A stretch of DNA of 64,000 nucleotides from contig NZ_JACRMG010000029.1 of the NCBI RefSeq assembly GCF_016219575.1, positions 103,122 to 167,121 on the forward strand. Reading direction: 5' to 3'. Shown here piece by piece: positions 24,783 through 33,209 of this stretch. Under the pieces are notes generated by a model. That model had not been told where the DNA came from, searched no databases, and worked only from the letters and a program-made list of their open reading frames with translations. The stretch's first letter is position 1; every line of letters starts with the position of its first letter. The stretch is from Bradyrhizobium sp. GTDB taxonomy: Bacteria > Pseudomonadota > Alphaproteobacteria > Rhizobiales > Xanthobacteraceae. Position numbers and translations under genes: made by a program.

Positions 24783-25040
24783 CTACGACTTCTTCGCGAC
24801 CGTCCATTGCGCCTTGCTGTGCCGCAACAGCAGCTTGACGATTTCGCGGCGGGATGCCGGCGCCAGTCCGATGACGTCGCCGGCCTGGTTGAGGATCCGC
24901 TCCCTGGCCCCGAGCGGCAGCCGCGGCCAGCAGAGCACGACCGCCGCCCCGAGATGCTGGAGGATCAATTCGTCAGGCGGACGATCTGCCGCGGCGTGGC
25001 ACGCGTCTTCGGGAAAAGGGTCTCCCGGATTGTCCGTCAT
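24783..25040 (-). CDS. Small hypothetical protein coupled to the chemoreceptor
   Basis: An 85-residue soluble protein (MTDNPGDPFPEDACH at the start). Its ATG at 25040 overlaps the stop of the chemoreceptor gene (TGATG), so it is translated with it. The C-terminal half is helical and basic (ASRREIVKLLLRHSKAQW). Family unknown; the tight coupling suggests a role beside the receptor, but that is inference. Confidence 0.65.
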   Translation of the reverse strand: MTDNPGDPFPEDACHAAADRPPDELILQHLGAAVVLCWPRLPLGARERILNQAGDVIGLAPASRREIVKLLLRHSKAQWTVAKKS

Positions 25041-26392
25041 CAAGCCGTCCGGATCGTCGCAAAGAAGCCTTCGACGCTGGCGCGCATCGTTTCCGATTGC
25101 ACCGACAATTCGTCGGCCGAGGACAGCAACTGCATCGCGGTCTCGCGCGTCTGTCCCGCCGCATTGCTGACGCCGCTGATGTTGCCCGACACCTCCCGCG
25201 TGCCGCGCGCGGCTTCCTGGATGTTGCGGGCGATTTCCGCCGTCGCCACGCCCTGTTCCTCGACCGCGGCCGCAATCGCGGTGGCGATCTCGTTGACCGA
25301 TCCTATCGTCGAGCCGATCTCGGCGATGGCGGAGACCGATTGCTTGGTCGCCGCCTGGATGGCGAGGACCTGCTGGCTGATCTCCTCTGTGGCGCGCGCC
25401 GTCTGTTCGGCGAGCGCCTTGACTTCGGATGCGACGACGGCAAAGCCGCGGCCGGCCTCGCCTGCGCGCGCCGCCTCGATGGTGGCGTTGAGCGCAAGCA
25501 GATTGGTCTGCGCCGCGATCGTGTTGATCAGTTCGACGACGGCGCCGATTTTCTGCGCGCCCTCGGCCAGATCGCGGATGCTGGCGCCGGACAGGCGCGC
25601 CTGGTCCACCGCCTTGCCGCTGATGCGGGTGGATTCGGCCACCTGCCGGCCGATCTCTGTGACCGACGAGGCGAGTTGCTCGGTCGCGGACGCCACCGCC
25701 TGCACGTTGGTGGATGCCTGTTCGGACGCTGCAGCGACGGTGGTCGATTGCCGGGTCGATTCCTCCGCATTGGCCGCCAGCGCATTGGCCGCCTGCTTCA
25801 GATTGCCGGCGGAGCCGCCGACGGTCGCCAGAACGGTCCCGATGTGGCCATCGAATGCCGTGATCGCCGCGGCGATCTTGCGCTGCTGCTGCGCGCGCTG
25901 TTCCAGCATCGCCTCCTGATAGACCGAGATCGCGAGGTCCATGTCCAGCATCACGGCGCAGTTCACCGCGGCCAGCACCGCCGTCAGCCGGCCGGTCCGC
26001 CAGCGATAGTGCCGCACCGCGACGCCGGCGAGCCGGCCCAGCACGTAATTGTAGCCGCCGATGTACCAGCGCGGCTCCAGTCCGATCCGGCTGTGCACGA
26101 GGCCGATGGCCCGCACGCCCTGCATGTATTCACGGTCGAACCGCCCGTTGAACAGGCGCGCCCAGTGCGTGGCCTGTGCCGATTTCAGCCGCGGAATGTC
26201 GTTGCCGATCATCCGCGCGAGTTGCGGCTCGGCGGTCGCGTCACGGTAGAAACCTTCGAGGATGTCCGGCAGCTCCGGCTCGACCACGGCCCAGAATTCG
26301 CGGAGCAACTCGCCGGTGACGCCGTCGATGCGCATGAAGCGCATCCGCGTTTCGCGATCGTGATTTCCGTCGGCCAGAATAACTTGTGTCAT
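25040..26392 (-). CDS. Globin-coupled methyl-accepting chemotaxis protein
   Basis: A 450-residue cytoplasmic sensor. Residues about 20-175 form a protoglobin/HemAT-type heme domain: HWARLFNGRFDREYMQGVRAIGLVHSRIGL, in which His100 is the likely proximal heme ligand. The rest is an MCP signalling domain with the hairpin signature (INTIAAQTNLLALNATIEAARAGEAG, then GRGFAVVASEVKALAEQT). No transmembrane segment. Family members sense oxygen for aerotaxis. Start at ATG 26392 follows AGGGGA; the longer frame upstream is not typical. It is divergent from the Fnr-like regulator. Confidence 0.93.
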   Translation of the reverse strand: MTQVILADGNHDRETRMRFMRIDGVTGELLREFWAVVEPELPDILEGFYRDATAEPQLARMIGNDIPRLKSAQATHWARLFNGRFDREYMQGVRAIGLVHSRIGLEPRWYIGGYNYVLGRLAGVAVRHYRWRTGRLTAVLAAVNCAVMLDMDLAISVYQEAMLEQRAQQQRKIAAAITAFDGHIGTVLATVGGSAGNLKQAANALAANAEESTRQSTTVAAASEQASTNVQAVASATEQLASSVTEIGRQVAESTRISGKAVDQARLSGASIRDLAEGAQKIGAVVELINTIAAQTNLLALNATIEAARAGEAGRGFAVVASEVKALAEQTARATEEISQQVLAIQAATKQSVSAIAEIGSTIGSVNEIATAIAAAVEEQGVATAEIARNIQEAARGTREVSGNISGVSNAAGQTRETAMQLLSSADELSVQSETMRASVEGFFATIRTA

Positions 26393-26536
26393 GAAATTTT
26401 CCCCTGGGCGAATTCGATCGATTGAATGACCCGCTGTACAAAGTGTCGGCGGAGCGGGAATGCACGTAATGCTGTCGATCCCGGAGTTAAGGTGATTCCC
26501 GGTTAATTTCCGAATGGCATAATTTGATGCAGGTTG

Positions 26537-26550
26537 TTGATCTGAGTTAA
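26537..26550. promoter_or_regulatory. Candidate Fnr/FixK-type box
   Basis: TTGATCTGAGTTAA matches 12 of 14 positions of the alphaproteobacterial FixK/FnrN site TTGATCTGGGTCAA. It lies about 197 bases upstream of the Fnr-like regulator's start and about 145 bases upstream of the globin receptor's start, so it could serve either gene. The regulator's recognition helix reads TPVHVSR rather than TVETISR, so it may not bind this exact word. Confidence 0.4.
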
Positions 26551-26746
26551 GACACGTGAATTCCGCGTCAGGGCGGCGATGCGGGTCACTTCCAGCGCCT
26601 TGACGCAAGTGTCGACTGGCGCAGTGCGTCCCAGCTTGCATTCCCGACGGCACTATGGGTAGGTTGCATCTGCAAGTCGCTAGCGATGAAGCCGGCGAAT
26701 CGATGCCAACAACCCCCGATTGTGTGCCATCGGGCGATCAAGACGA

Positions 26747-27442
26747 ATGAACTCGACCTCGCTTTGCGTCAGCTGTCCCCATCACGATTCCGGTTTCTGC
26801 GGGACGCTCCTCGGATCTGAAGACGCGCGCAGGAACCAGCGTTTCCAGACTCTTCGGGCCGGCGCACAGATTGCAGTCCGCAACCAGGCTGCAGCCGATG
26901 TGCTGGTGCTTTGCACAGGGTGGGCGTTTCGGTACCTGCAGCTCGCGGACGGCCGCCGCCAGATCCTCAAGTTCATGCTGCCCGGCGATGTTCTCTCCCC
27001 GGCGACGATCTTCCAGAAAAATTACCCTTCTTCGGTCAAGGCGCTGACCGACGTCATGCTCAGCGGCTTCCCGCGTACGGCGATTCGGGAAAGATGCGCG
27101 ATAGGACCGGGCGCGCCGTCGGCGGTCGCCAGCACGTCGATTGCCGAGATGCGCGATGTGACCGAGCTTGCGACGATCCTGGGTCAGTGCTCTGCAGAGG
27201 AGCGTATCGCCTATTTGCTCCTGCGCCTGATGTCGGGGATCGCCGCGCGCAACGTGATTCGCGACAATCGCTATCCCTTTCCCTTGCGCCAGCAGCATAT
27301 CGCCGACGCGGTCGGGTTGACCCCGGTTCATGTCAGCCGGGTATTCGGCCTGCTTCGCGAGCGCGGCGTCCTGACCATGTCGGAAGGGGTCTTGACGGTC
27401 TTCGACGTGCCGCAGCTGGAGCGGCTGGGGTCGCTGAAGTAG
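26747..27442 (+). CDS. Crp/Fnr-family regulator with Fnr-like cysteines
   Basis: A 231-residue transcription factor from the ATG at 26747. The N-terminus carries C7, C10 and C18 (CVSCPHHDSGFC), and C117 in RERCAIGP; E. coli Fnr uses C20, C23, C29 and C122, so a [4Fe-4S] oxygen sensor is possible. The cNMP-like beta domain (about 40-125) has VLCTGWAFRYLQLADGRRQI and FMLPGDVLS. The C-terminal HTH reads QQHIADAVGLTPVHVSRVFG: the Ser-Arg of the recognition helix is kept, the preceding Glu is Val. Its divergent globin receptor fits an oxygen-response role. Confidence 0.85.
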   Translation: MNSTSLCVSCPHHDSGFCGTLLGSEDARRNQRFQTLRAGAQIAVRNQAAADVLVLCTGWAFRYLQLADGRRQILKFMLPGDVLSPATIFQKNYPSSVKALTDVMLSGFPRTAIRERCAIGPGAPSAVASTSIAEMRDVTELATILGQCSAEERIAYLLLRLMSGIAARNVIRDNRYPFPLRQQHIADAVGLTPVHVSRVFGLLRERGVLTMSEGVLTVFDVPQLERLGSLK

Positions 27443-27454
27443 CGAGGTTGCGCC

Positions 27455-29146
27455 TCAGGTCCCGCCGTCGAGCGCCTTGATCGCCTCGGCGACGCTGCGG
27501 AAGACGCGGTCCCTCGGCAGCCGGTCGTAAATCCCGAAACGCTGGAATGCTTCCTGCGCGCGGGTCGATTCCAGCCGTGCAATCGCCAGCGTCACTCCCT
27601 GCGTGCGGCATTCGCCGATCACCTCGAGCAGGGTTTGTGCGGCGGTGAAGTCGATCTCCAGGATGCCGCTCGCTTCCAGCACCAGCAGCTTCGGTTTCGG
27701 CGGGGACTTCAGGACGTCGAGAATGTCGGCGCCGAAATTCTCCGCGTTGAGAAACGTCAGCGGCGCCTGCAGGCCGACCACGGCGATGCCGGGGCTCTGT
27801 TCGCCCGGCACATGAGGGTTGGCCGGCCACCAGATGGTCGTGCCGGGCAGATGCTCGAAAGCCACCAGCCGCGCCCGCGTCGTGCTCCAGATGCCGTGCA
27901 ACAGGGACAGTCCAATGCCGAGAGCAACGCCCTGTTCGATCGGCAGCGCGATGATGGCAGCGGCGGTGGCGATGACGAGCAGGAATTCGCCCAGCGACTG
28001 GCGGTAGATTTTCGCGATCTGTCCGAGGCGAATGATGCGCAGCGCCACGAACAGCAGCACGCCGCCCAGCGCGGCATCGGGAACATGGCGCAGCAGCGTG
28101 GCGCCGAAGGCGATCAGCGCCAGCACGATCGCCGCCGCGAACAGGCTCGACAGCTGCGTGCGGCCGCCGGTCTCCCGCACGATGCCGGTGCGCGGCGGGC
28201 TGGCGTTGACGGGAAATGCGCCGAACAGGCCGGCCAGCATGCTGCCGGCGCCGGCGCCGAGAAAGTCGCGATCGACATCGGCCGGCTTGTCGCGATCCGA
28301 TGGAAATGCGCGCGTCGTGGCTGCGGTCTGCACCATGACGACGATGGCGACCAGAAGGGCGAGGGGGACGAGCCTGGCCCATTGCTCGGGATACAGGTAC
28401 GGCAGCGACGGCATCGGAAGCGTCGCCGGCACGGCCCCGACCACGGCGACGCCCTTTCTCTCGAGCCCCGCAGCGATCACCGCGACGGTGGCGGCGACCA
28501 GGGCGATCAGCGCGCCCGGGATTTTGGCGCTGATCGCTTCGGCGCCGGCGACGATCGCGAGCACGCCGGACCCGATCAGCAGCGTGTAGGGGTTGGTCGC
28601 CCCGAGCTGCTGTGCCAGCGCGAGGATGCGGTCGGGCATCGGCCCCTTCGGCGCGGGCAGACCGAGCACGCCGGGCAATTGCGAGACCAGGATGTGCACG
28701 GCGATGCCGGCGAGGAAGCCGACCGTCACCGGCGTCGACAGCAGATTGGCGATCCAGCCCATGCGAAACAGGCTCGCGAGAACGAGGATCACGCCGACCA
28801 TCACCGCCAGCGCCACCGCCAGCGACTGATAGTCGGCCGGGTTGCTTGCCGCCATCAGCAGCAATCCACCGGCGAAGATCGGCGTGATCGTGGAATCGGC
28901 GCCGCACGACAGGAACCGGTTGGCGCCGAAAATGGCAAAGCCGACCGATCCCATGATGAAGGCGAAGAAACCGATCTGCGGCGGCAAGTGGCCGAGCCGC
29001 GCGGTTGCCATCTGTTCGGGGATCGCGATCGCGGCGAGCGTGAGGCCGGCGATCAGGTCGCCCGGCAGGTCGGCGGCGCGGAACGAGCGAAGCGAGCGGA
29101 AGACATGCCAGCGGCTTTCGGATTCGTCGGAGGCGGTTTGCGCCAT
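27455..29146 (-). CDS. SulP-family anion transporter with STAS domain
   Basis: A 563-residue inner-membrane protein. The transport part (about 25-430) has 12-14 hydrophobic segments beginning LPGDLIAGLTLAAIAIPEQMA, the SulP signature. The C-terminal STAS domain (about 440-560) includes LEASGILEIDFTAAQTLLEVI. SulP proteins carry sulfate, bicarbonate or other anions. It closes the minus-strand series that begins with CcdA at 36996, 85 bp after the peptidase gene; whether it belongs to the same transcript is unclear. Confidence 0.9.
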   Translation of the reverse strand: MAQTASDESESRWHVFRSLRSFRAADLPGDLIAGLTLAAIAIPEQMATARLGHLPPQIGFFAFIMGSVGFAIFGANRFLSCGADSTITPIFAGGLLLMAASNPADYQSLAVALAVMVGVILVLASLFRMGWIANLLSTPVTVGFLAGIAVHILVSQLPGVLGLPAPKGPMPDRILALAQQLGATNPYTLLIGSGVLAIVAGAEAISAKIPGALIALVAATVAVIAAGLERKGVAVVGAVPATLPMPSLPYLYPEQWARLVPLALLVAIVVMVQTAATTRAFPSDRDKPADVDRDFLGAGAGSMLAGLFGAFPVNASPPRTGIVRETGGRTQLSSLFAAAIVLALIAFGATLLRHVPDAALGGVLLFVALRIIRLGQIAKIYRQSLGEFLLVIATAAAIIALPIEQGVALGIGLSLLHGIWSTTRARLVAFEHLPGTTIWWPANPHVPGEQSPGIAVVGLQAPLTFLNAENFGADILDVLKSPPKPKLLVLEASGILEIDFTAAQTLLEVIGECRTQGVTLAIARLESTRAQEAFQRFGIYDRLPRDRVFRSVAEAIKALDGGT

Positions 29147-29231
29147 CGTTGTTCGTTCCCTTGCCGCCGATTGCCGGAAAATATTCCCTCAATCGCCGGC
29201 AAAAGGCCAGCGCCGCCGCCGGCGCATCAGG

Positions 29232-30218
29232 TCAGTTCGGCCGCGCCGTGATCGCCTTGCGGATGGCGGCCAGCGGCGCGGCGTCGTCGAATTCGAGCGC
29301 CTCGCCGCGGGGGCGCAGGCCGAGGTCGCGCCAGAGGCCGGCGAGATCGGGCGTCACCGGCTTTCCTCCCATCTCGCGGTAAAGGCGCTCCAGCACGTCC
29401 GCGCCGACGGCCTTGTCGGCGGTGGCGAGCACGCGCGCGATGGGCCAGTCGTGCTCGTGGTTGCCGCCGGCTGATATCACGCCGCGCATCGCGTCCTGCA
29501 GGCCGAGCCGGTTGCCGGTGGCCTTGCGGATTTCGATGTCGGCAAGCAGGCAGAACATCGCGCCGCCCCAATATTTGCGGCCCCAGGTGCCGGTATTGTC
29601 GAGGCCGCGGTCGCCGGCTTCCGGCAGGCCCTGCGGCATGTCGCGCATCATCGCCTGCCAGATTTCGGCGACCGTCAGATCGCCTGCCTGCGCCCGCGCG
29701 ATCGGTTCGACATAGACCGCGAGGCCCTCGGACAACCATGCATGCCGCTCGGCGAGGTCAGGCAGGGCCAGATGCACCATCTCGTGCACCATCACCCAGT
29801 CGCGGCGCAGGGCGTCTTCGCCGGCATCGCGCCCGAGCATCACGCGAATGGCCGCGCCGCGATAACCCCATGTGGTGCCGCCGCGCACGCGCGTTCCGTT
29901 GACCGGCACGATCAGCAGCTTCAGATCGCTGACGGGGAAGCGGCCGTAATAGGTGGCGACGGCCCTGGCCGACGCCTTCACCCAGTCCAGCACTTTCTCC
30001 TTCGGCAGCGCGATCTCGCCGGGCGCGAACGCGACATGGATGACGCCGCCGGGCACATCGAGGTCGGTCTTCGACAATTTGTCGAAGGCGTCATAGGGCA
30101 TGCGGTCGCCGCGCGTGAATTCGGACTGCGCGCCGGCGAGGAAAGGAAATGCGCTCGCGAGCACTAGAGCGAGGGCGGCGGCAAGCGCAACGGCACGAGA
30201 TGCTGCGGCGGATTTCAT
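29232..30218 (-). CDS. Secreted HExxH metallopeptidase-like protein
   Basis: A 328-residue exported protein. Signal peptide (AVALAAALALVLASAFPFLAG). Zinc-site motif HEMVHLAL followed 16 residues on by LSEGLAVYVEP: HExxH plus a downstream Glu, the gluzincin (MA clan) arrangement. It starts MKSAAAS at 30218 and overlaps the creatininase-like gene's stop by four bases (ATGA), so it is coupled to it. It may trim or process a periplasmic substrate; in this operon the secreted precursor peptides are attractive candidates, but that is inference. Confidence 0.78.
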   Translation of the reverse strand: MKSAAASRAVALAAALALVLASAFPFLAGAQSEFTRGDRMPYDAFDKLSKTDLDVPGGVIHVAFAPGEIALPKEKVLDWVKASARAVATYYGRFPVSDLKLLIVPVNGTRVRGGTTWGYRGAAIRVMLGRDAGEDALRRDWVMVHEMVHLALPDLAERHAWLSEGLAVYVEPIARAQAGDLTVAEIWQAMMRDMPQGLPEAGDRGLDNTGTWGRKYWGGAMFCLLADIEIRKATGNRLGLQDAMRGVISAGGNHEHDWPIARVLATADKAVGADVLERLYREMGGKPVTPDLAGLWRDLGLRPRGEALEFDDAAPLAAIRKAITARPN

Positions 30219-30997
30219 GACGCCGCACCTCTCGCCCGGCCCGCAGTGTCGGACAGCTTCGCCAGGAACGATGTCGTCTGTTCGACGAGATCGTCGAGCA
30301 TCGCCGCCAGCAAGGCTTCGCCCTTTTCGAGGGTCGCAAGCGTCGGATCGCCGAAACTGCCGGAACGGCTGTAGTTCGGCGACGTCCGGTCCGACGGTGT
30401 CAGGCGGCCCGGCACGGCTTGCGCGATCGCCGGGCTCGCCTCGGCGCGCGGCATGTCGACGATTTCGGGCGCGATCGCCAGCATCAGCGACGTCTCGAGC
30501 TCGTCGGCATGGCTGCCATGGCCTTGCCGGGCGAGGGCGGCTGCGGCGTGGCGATAGCGCGGGCCCTCGTGAATCCCGAGATGCAGCGTGTTGCGGGCGG
30601 CGAGCCGTGCCAGCGCGCGGTCGACGGAATCGCGCGTGCTGATGCCGGTGTCGAGCACCAGCAGCGCGCGGCAACCGTGGCGCAAAATCTCCGATGCGAT
30701 CTCGGCGACCATGGCTTCGAACGTCGCCGCCGACAGGCTGGTGCTTCCCGCATATTCGATGAATGCCGGATAATGCCCGTAGGTCAGCGCCGGCCAGACC
30801 AGGGCGTCGATGCGCGCGGCGAGCCGCGACGATAGAAACTCCGCTTGGATGCGGTCGGTGCCGAGCGACATGTGCAGGCCGTGCTGCTTTGCGCCGGCAC
30901 CGATCGGCAAGATCGCGGCAGCGCCGGCGTCGATGCGGTGCGCGACTTCGTCCCATGTCATGTGCCCGACGAAATCGCGTTCGGCCTCAACGCCCAT
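30215..30997 (-). CDS. Creatininase-family protein with altered metal-site residues
   Basis: A 260-residue protein of the creatininase/MftE fold. Seen: PIGAGAKQHGLHMSLGTD (31-48), which in active members reads PxGSxEQHGxHLPLxTD; the Glu ligand is Lys37 here, while His39 and Asp48 remain. The usual NGHGGN is VLDTGIST (115-122), losing another His. YGHYPAFIEYAGSTSLS and GSHADELETS keep the family pattern. MftE is the peptidase of mycofactocin, a RiPP cofactor, so the fold has a known link to RiPP pathways. Nineteen bp separate it from bufC. A hydrolase with this site is doubtful; it may bind or scaffold. Confidence 0.75.
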   Translation of the reverse strand: MGVEAERDFVGHMTWDEVAHRIDAGAAAILPIGAGAKQHGLHMSLGTDRIQAEFLSSRLAARIDALVWPALTYGHYPAFIEYAGSTSLSAATFEAMVAEIASEILRHGCRALLVLDTGISTRDSVDRALARLAARNTLHLGIHEGPRYRHAAAALARQGHGSHADELETSLMLAIAPEIVDMPRAEASPAIAQAVPGRLTPSDRTSPNYSRSGSFGDPTLATLEKGEALLAAMLDDLVEQTTSFLAKLSDTAGRARGAAS

Positions 30998-31015
30998 GGA
31001 GGCGGCCTTTCGATA

Positions 31016-31795
31016 TCAGGCGGAAACGCCCGAGAGACATCCGCCCGTGACCCAGCCGTGCAAATAACCCGCGCCGCGCGCCGCGGCGTTGTCGGGATCG
31101 TCGTAGGTGGCGAGCATGGAGCAGAGCACGCCAAACGGAACGCCTCTTGCCGCTTCGTCCCACACCATGGCTTCATCGGGCGGAAGCTCGCGGAACATCG
31201 GCGTCGTGTCCTGCCGCCACACCAGAATGCGGACGGGCTCGTCGAGCATCGCCGCATCCGGCGGCGTCTCGTCGGCCTTCAGCGCGCGCCAGATGGCGGC
31301 TGCGTTGGTGGTGAGATCGAGACGCGCCGCGGTCGGGTGCGGAACGAAGTTGAGATCCTTCCAGATCTCGGGCGCGTGAGCTGCGACGGCGGCGAGCGTC
31401 ACCGCTGCGCCATCCCTGCCATCGAAGGCGTCGTTGAGCGCTTTCTCCAGCGCGGCGAGGTCGCCCAGCACGGGATGTTCGCTGTACGGCGCGTTCGCCC
31501 GCAGGAATTCGGGCAGCCCTTGCGAGTACCAGCGCAAATTGGGGTGCTCGGAGGTCCGCGCGCGGACATAGGCGTGCCCCATCTCGTCGAACATCTCGTC
31601 GCCGAGATAGGCATGCAGCAATTCGTGGTCGTTGCGCAGCGCTTCGACCAGCCGGGAACCGTAGGCGTAACGGTAGACGCCGAACAGCGTCTCGCGTTTC
31701 TCCCTGGGGCTGTCGAGGATTTCGGCCAGCACGCCGTCGTCGCCGGCCAGAATGCCGCGCTGGAACTCGGCTTGCTGGCGCGCGAAGTCGCTCAT
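31016..31795 (-). CDS. bufC: BufC: DUF2063 partner of the MNIO enzyme
   Basis: A 259-residue DUF2063 (HvfC/BufC-like) protein. Seen: an N-terminal helical region with FARQQAEFQRGILAGD and FGVYRYAYGSRLVEAL, the conserved HELLHAYLGDEMFDEMGHAYV, and PTAARLDLTTNAAAIWRAL. It overlaps the bufB stop by four bases (31792-31795). In characterised MNIO systems this protein recruits the precursor peptide to the oxidase. Length and order (A, B, C) match bufferin operons. Confidence 0.9.
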   Translation of the reverse strand: MSDFARQQAEFQRGILAGDDGVLAEILDSPREKRETLFGVYRYAYGSRLVEALRNDHELLHAYLGDEMFDEMGHAYVRARTSEHPNLRWYSQGLPEFLRANAPYSEHPVLGDLAALEKALNDAFDGRDGAAVTLAAVAAHAPEIWKDLNFVPHPTAARLDLTTNAAAIWRALKADETPPDAAMLDEPVRILVWRQDTTPMFRELPPDEAMVWDEAARGVPFGVLCSMLATYDDPDNAAARGAGYLHGWVTGGCLSGVSA

Positions 31796-32682
31796 CGCAC
31801 GACCGGGCCCAGCACCTGCGCGGCCATCTCGCGCGTGCGGTTGACTTCGACGATGAGCTCGTCGAGTGGCGGGATATTGTCGTCGCGCTCGATCATGGTC
31901 GAAACCCGGCCGAAGCGCCTCAGCGCAGCGGCGTAGAGCTCCCAGACGTCCTCGCAGACGGGGTGGTCGTGGGTGTCGATGATGTGGGTGCCCATATGGC
32001 TGTGGCCGGCCATGTGGAACTGCACCACGCGATCCCCGGGGATGCCGTTGAGGAAGGTGAGGGGGTCATAGCCGTGGTTGAAGGCGCTGACATAGACGTT
32101 GTTGACGTCGAACAGCAGCCAGCAGCCGGAGCGGCGCGAGAGCTCGGAGAGAAACTCCCACTCGGTCATCTCCGAATTGCTGAACTGGACGTAGGTCGAT
32201 ACGTTCTCGAGCACGATCGCGCGGCCGAGGAAATCCTGCACCAGCTGCACGCGGCTCACGACGTGATCGAGCGCTTCCCTCGTGTAGGGGATCGGCAGCA
32301 GATCGTGCAGGTTCTTGCCGTGCACACCGGTCCAGCACAGATGGTCGGAAATCCATTTCGGCTCGACGCGATGGGCGAGGTCTTTCAGGGCTTGCAGGTA
32401 CTCGAAATTGGGCGGCGTGGTCGAGGCGATCGACAGCGACACGCCGTGCATCACCACCGGGTAGCGCGCACGGATCTTGTCCAGCGTCTGCAGCGGCTGG
32501 CCGCCCGGCACCATGTAGTTCTCGCTGATGATTTCGAACCAGTCGATCGGCGGATTGCCGGAAAGGATTTCATCGTAATGCTGGGGGCGCAGGCCGAGGC
32601 CGAAGCCGAGGAAGGGCGGCCTGACAGAGTGACGCGGCGCCTCGTTGCGCGAAGTGTCCGGCAATCTGCTCGCGACGTTCAT
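31792..32682 (-). CDS. bufB: BufB: MNIO (DUF692) multinuclear iron oxidase
   Basis: A 296-residue TIM-barrel enzyme of the DUF692/MNIO family, which uses two or three irons to oxidise cysteines of a RiPP precursor. Metal-site stretches: FEIISENYMVPGG, VVMHGVSLSIA, ISDHLCWTGVHGKNLHDLLP, VLENVSTYVQF, LLFDVNNVYVSAFNHG and FHMAGHSHMGTHIIDTHDHPV, all intact. The nearest upstream genes are the two CKG-repeat precursors. ATG at 32682 follows the hairpin at 32727. Substrates of related enzymes are copper- or other metal-binding bufferins. Confidence 0.93.
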   Translation of the reverse strand: MNVASRLPDTSRNEAPRHSVRPPFLGFGLGLRPQHYDEILSGNPPIDWFEIISENYMVPGGQPLQTLDKIRARYPVVMHGVSLSIASTTPPNFEYLQALKDLAHRVEPKWISDHLCWTGVHGKNLHDLLPIPYTREALDHVVSRVQLVQDFLGRAIVLENVSTYVQFSNSEMTEWEFLSELSRRSGCWLLFDVNNVYVSAFNHGYDPLTFLNGIPGDRVVQFHMAGHSHMGTHIIDTHDHPVCEDVWELYAAALRRFGRVSTMIERDDNIPPLDELIVEVNRTREMAAQVLGPVVR

Positions 32683-32726
32683 CCGGTTCCGCCCGACTGT
32701 ATCCGATGCGCAAGAACCTATCAGGA

Positions 32727-32756
32727 AACAGGGGCCCGGCCTACCGGACCCCTGTT
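32727..32756 (-). terminator. Hairpin between precursor gene and bufB (attenuator-like)
   Basis: Arms 32727-32739 and 32744-32756 form a 13-pair stem with a four-base loop; the single mismatch on the plus strand is a G-U pair in the minus-strand RNA (aacaggggtccgg / ccgggcccctgtt). It is followed by only three T. It lies 18 bases past the precursor's stop and 45 before bufB, where partial termination would make more precursor than enzyme. Confidence 0.65.
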
Positions 32757-32773
32757 CCGATGGCGGCGGAGTT

Positions 32774-33034
32774 CTAGGACGGCGTGAACTTGCCCTTGGC
32801 GGCGGCGCACTTGTCCTTGGTCATGGCCGAGAAGCCCTGACCCTTGCAGGCATTCTGGCCCTTGCAGGCGTTGGACGCGCCCTTGCACGCGCTCTGGCCC
32901 TTGCAGGCATTGGCGCCCACGCACTTGCCGTCCTGGGCAAAGGCGGTGGTGGTGGTCGAGAGGGTGGTGCCGGCCACGAACAGGGTGGCAGCGGCGGCGG
33001 CGAGAACGGCACCGGACTTGGACGTCATCTTCAT
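32774..33034 (-). CDS. bufA: BufA2-like bufferin precursor peptide, second copy
   Basis: An 86-residue precursor. Residues 1-33 are a Sec signal (AAAAATLFVAGTTLSTTTTAFA, cleavage near AFA). The mature core has six cysteines at 38, 44, 50, 57, 63 and 76, with repeats of ACKGQ/ACKGA and NACKGQGF. The spacing 6-6-7-6-13 is identical in the other copy at 33210. This is the CKG-repeat (BufA2) type of MNIO substrate, whose cysteines become thiooxazole-like heterocycles that bind copper. GGAGGAG precedes the ATG. It has its own ECF-like promoter. Confidence 0.9.
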   Translation of the reverse strand: MKMTSKSGAVLAAAAATLFVAGTTLSTTTTAFAQDGKCVGANACKGQSACKGASNACKGQNACKGQGFSAMTKDKCAAAKGKFTPS

Positions 33035-33096
33035 GGGGTTTCTCCTCCAGAGCGAATGAAGGTGCCAGCCCGGCCTGGGACTGCACCTGCGATAGC

Positions 33097-33122
33097 TACG
33101 GACAAGATCGTGGTTTGGTTAC
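33097..33122 (-). promoter_or_regulatory. ECF-type promoter before the second precursor gene
   Basis: On the minus strand GTAACC (33122-33117), 16 bases, CGTA (33100-33097). This is the layout of the Caulobacter SigF-type ECF promoters as I know them (GTAACC, 16 bases, CGAA). It is about 60 bases before the start codon. The element before the other precursor has the same -35, the same following AAACC/AAACC-like bases, the same -10 and the same spacing. Confidence 0.75.
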
Positions 33123-33156
33123 GCCGGCGGAAGAATTTTTTTGCGGCCTTCGATCG

Positions 33157-33187
33157 AAAAGGAGGCCCGGCGAGCCGCCGGACCTCC
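33157..33187 (-). terminator. Strong rho-independent terminator after the first precursor gene
   Basis: On the minus strand GGAGGTCCGGCG, loop GCT, CGCCGGGCCTCC, then TTTT (33160-33157). Eleven Watson-Crick pairs and one G-U pair. It lies 23 bases past the stop of the 33210 gene and before the second copy's promoter, so the two precursor genes are largely separate units. Confidence 0.85.
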
Positions 33188-33209
33188 CGGGAAGGCATGG
33201 AATCGGCCG

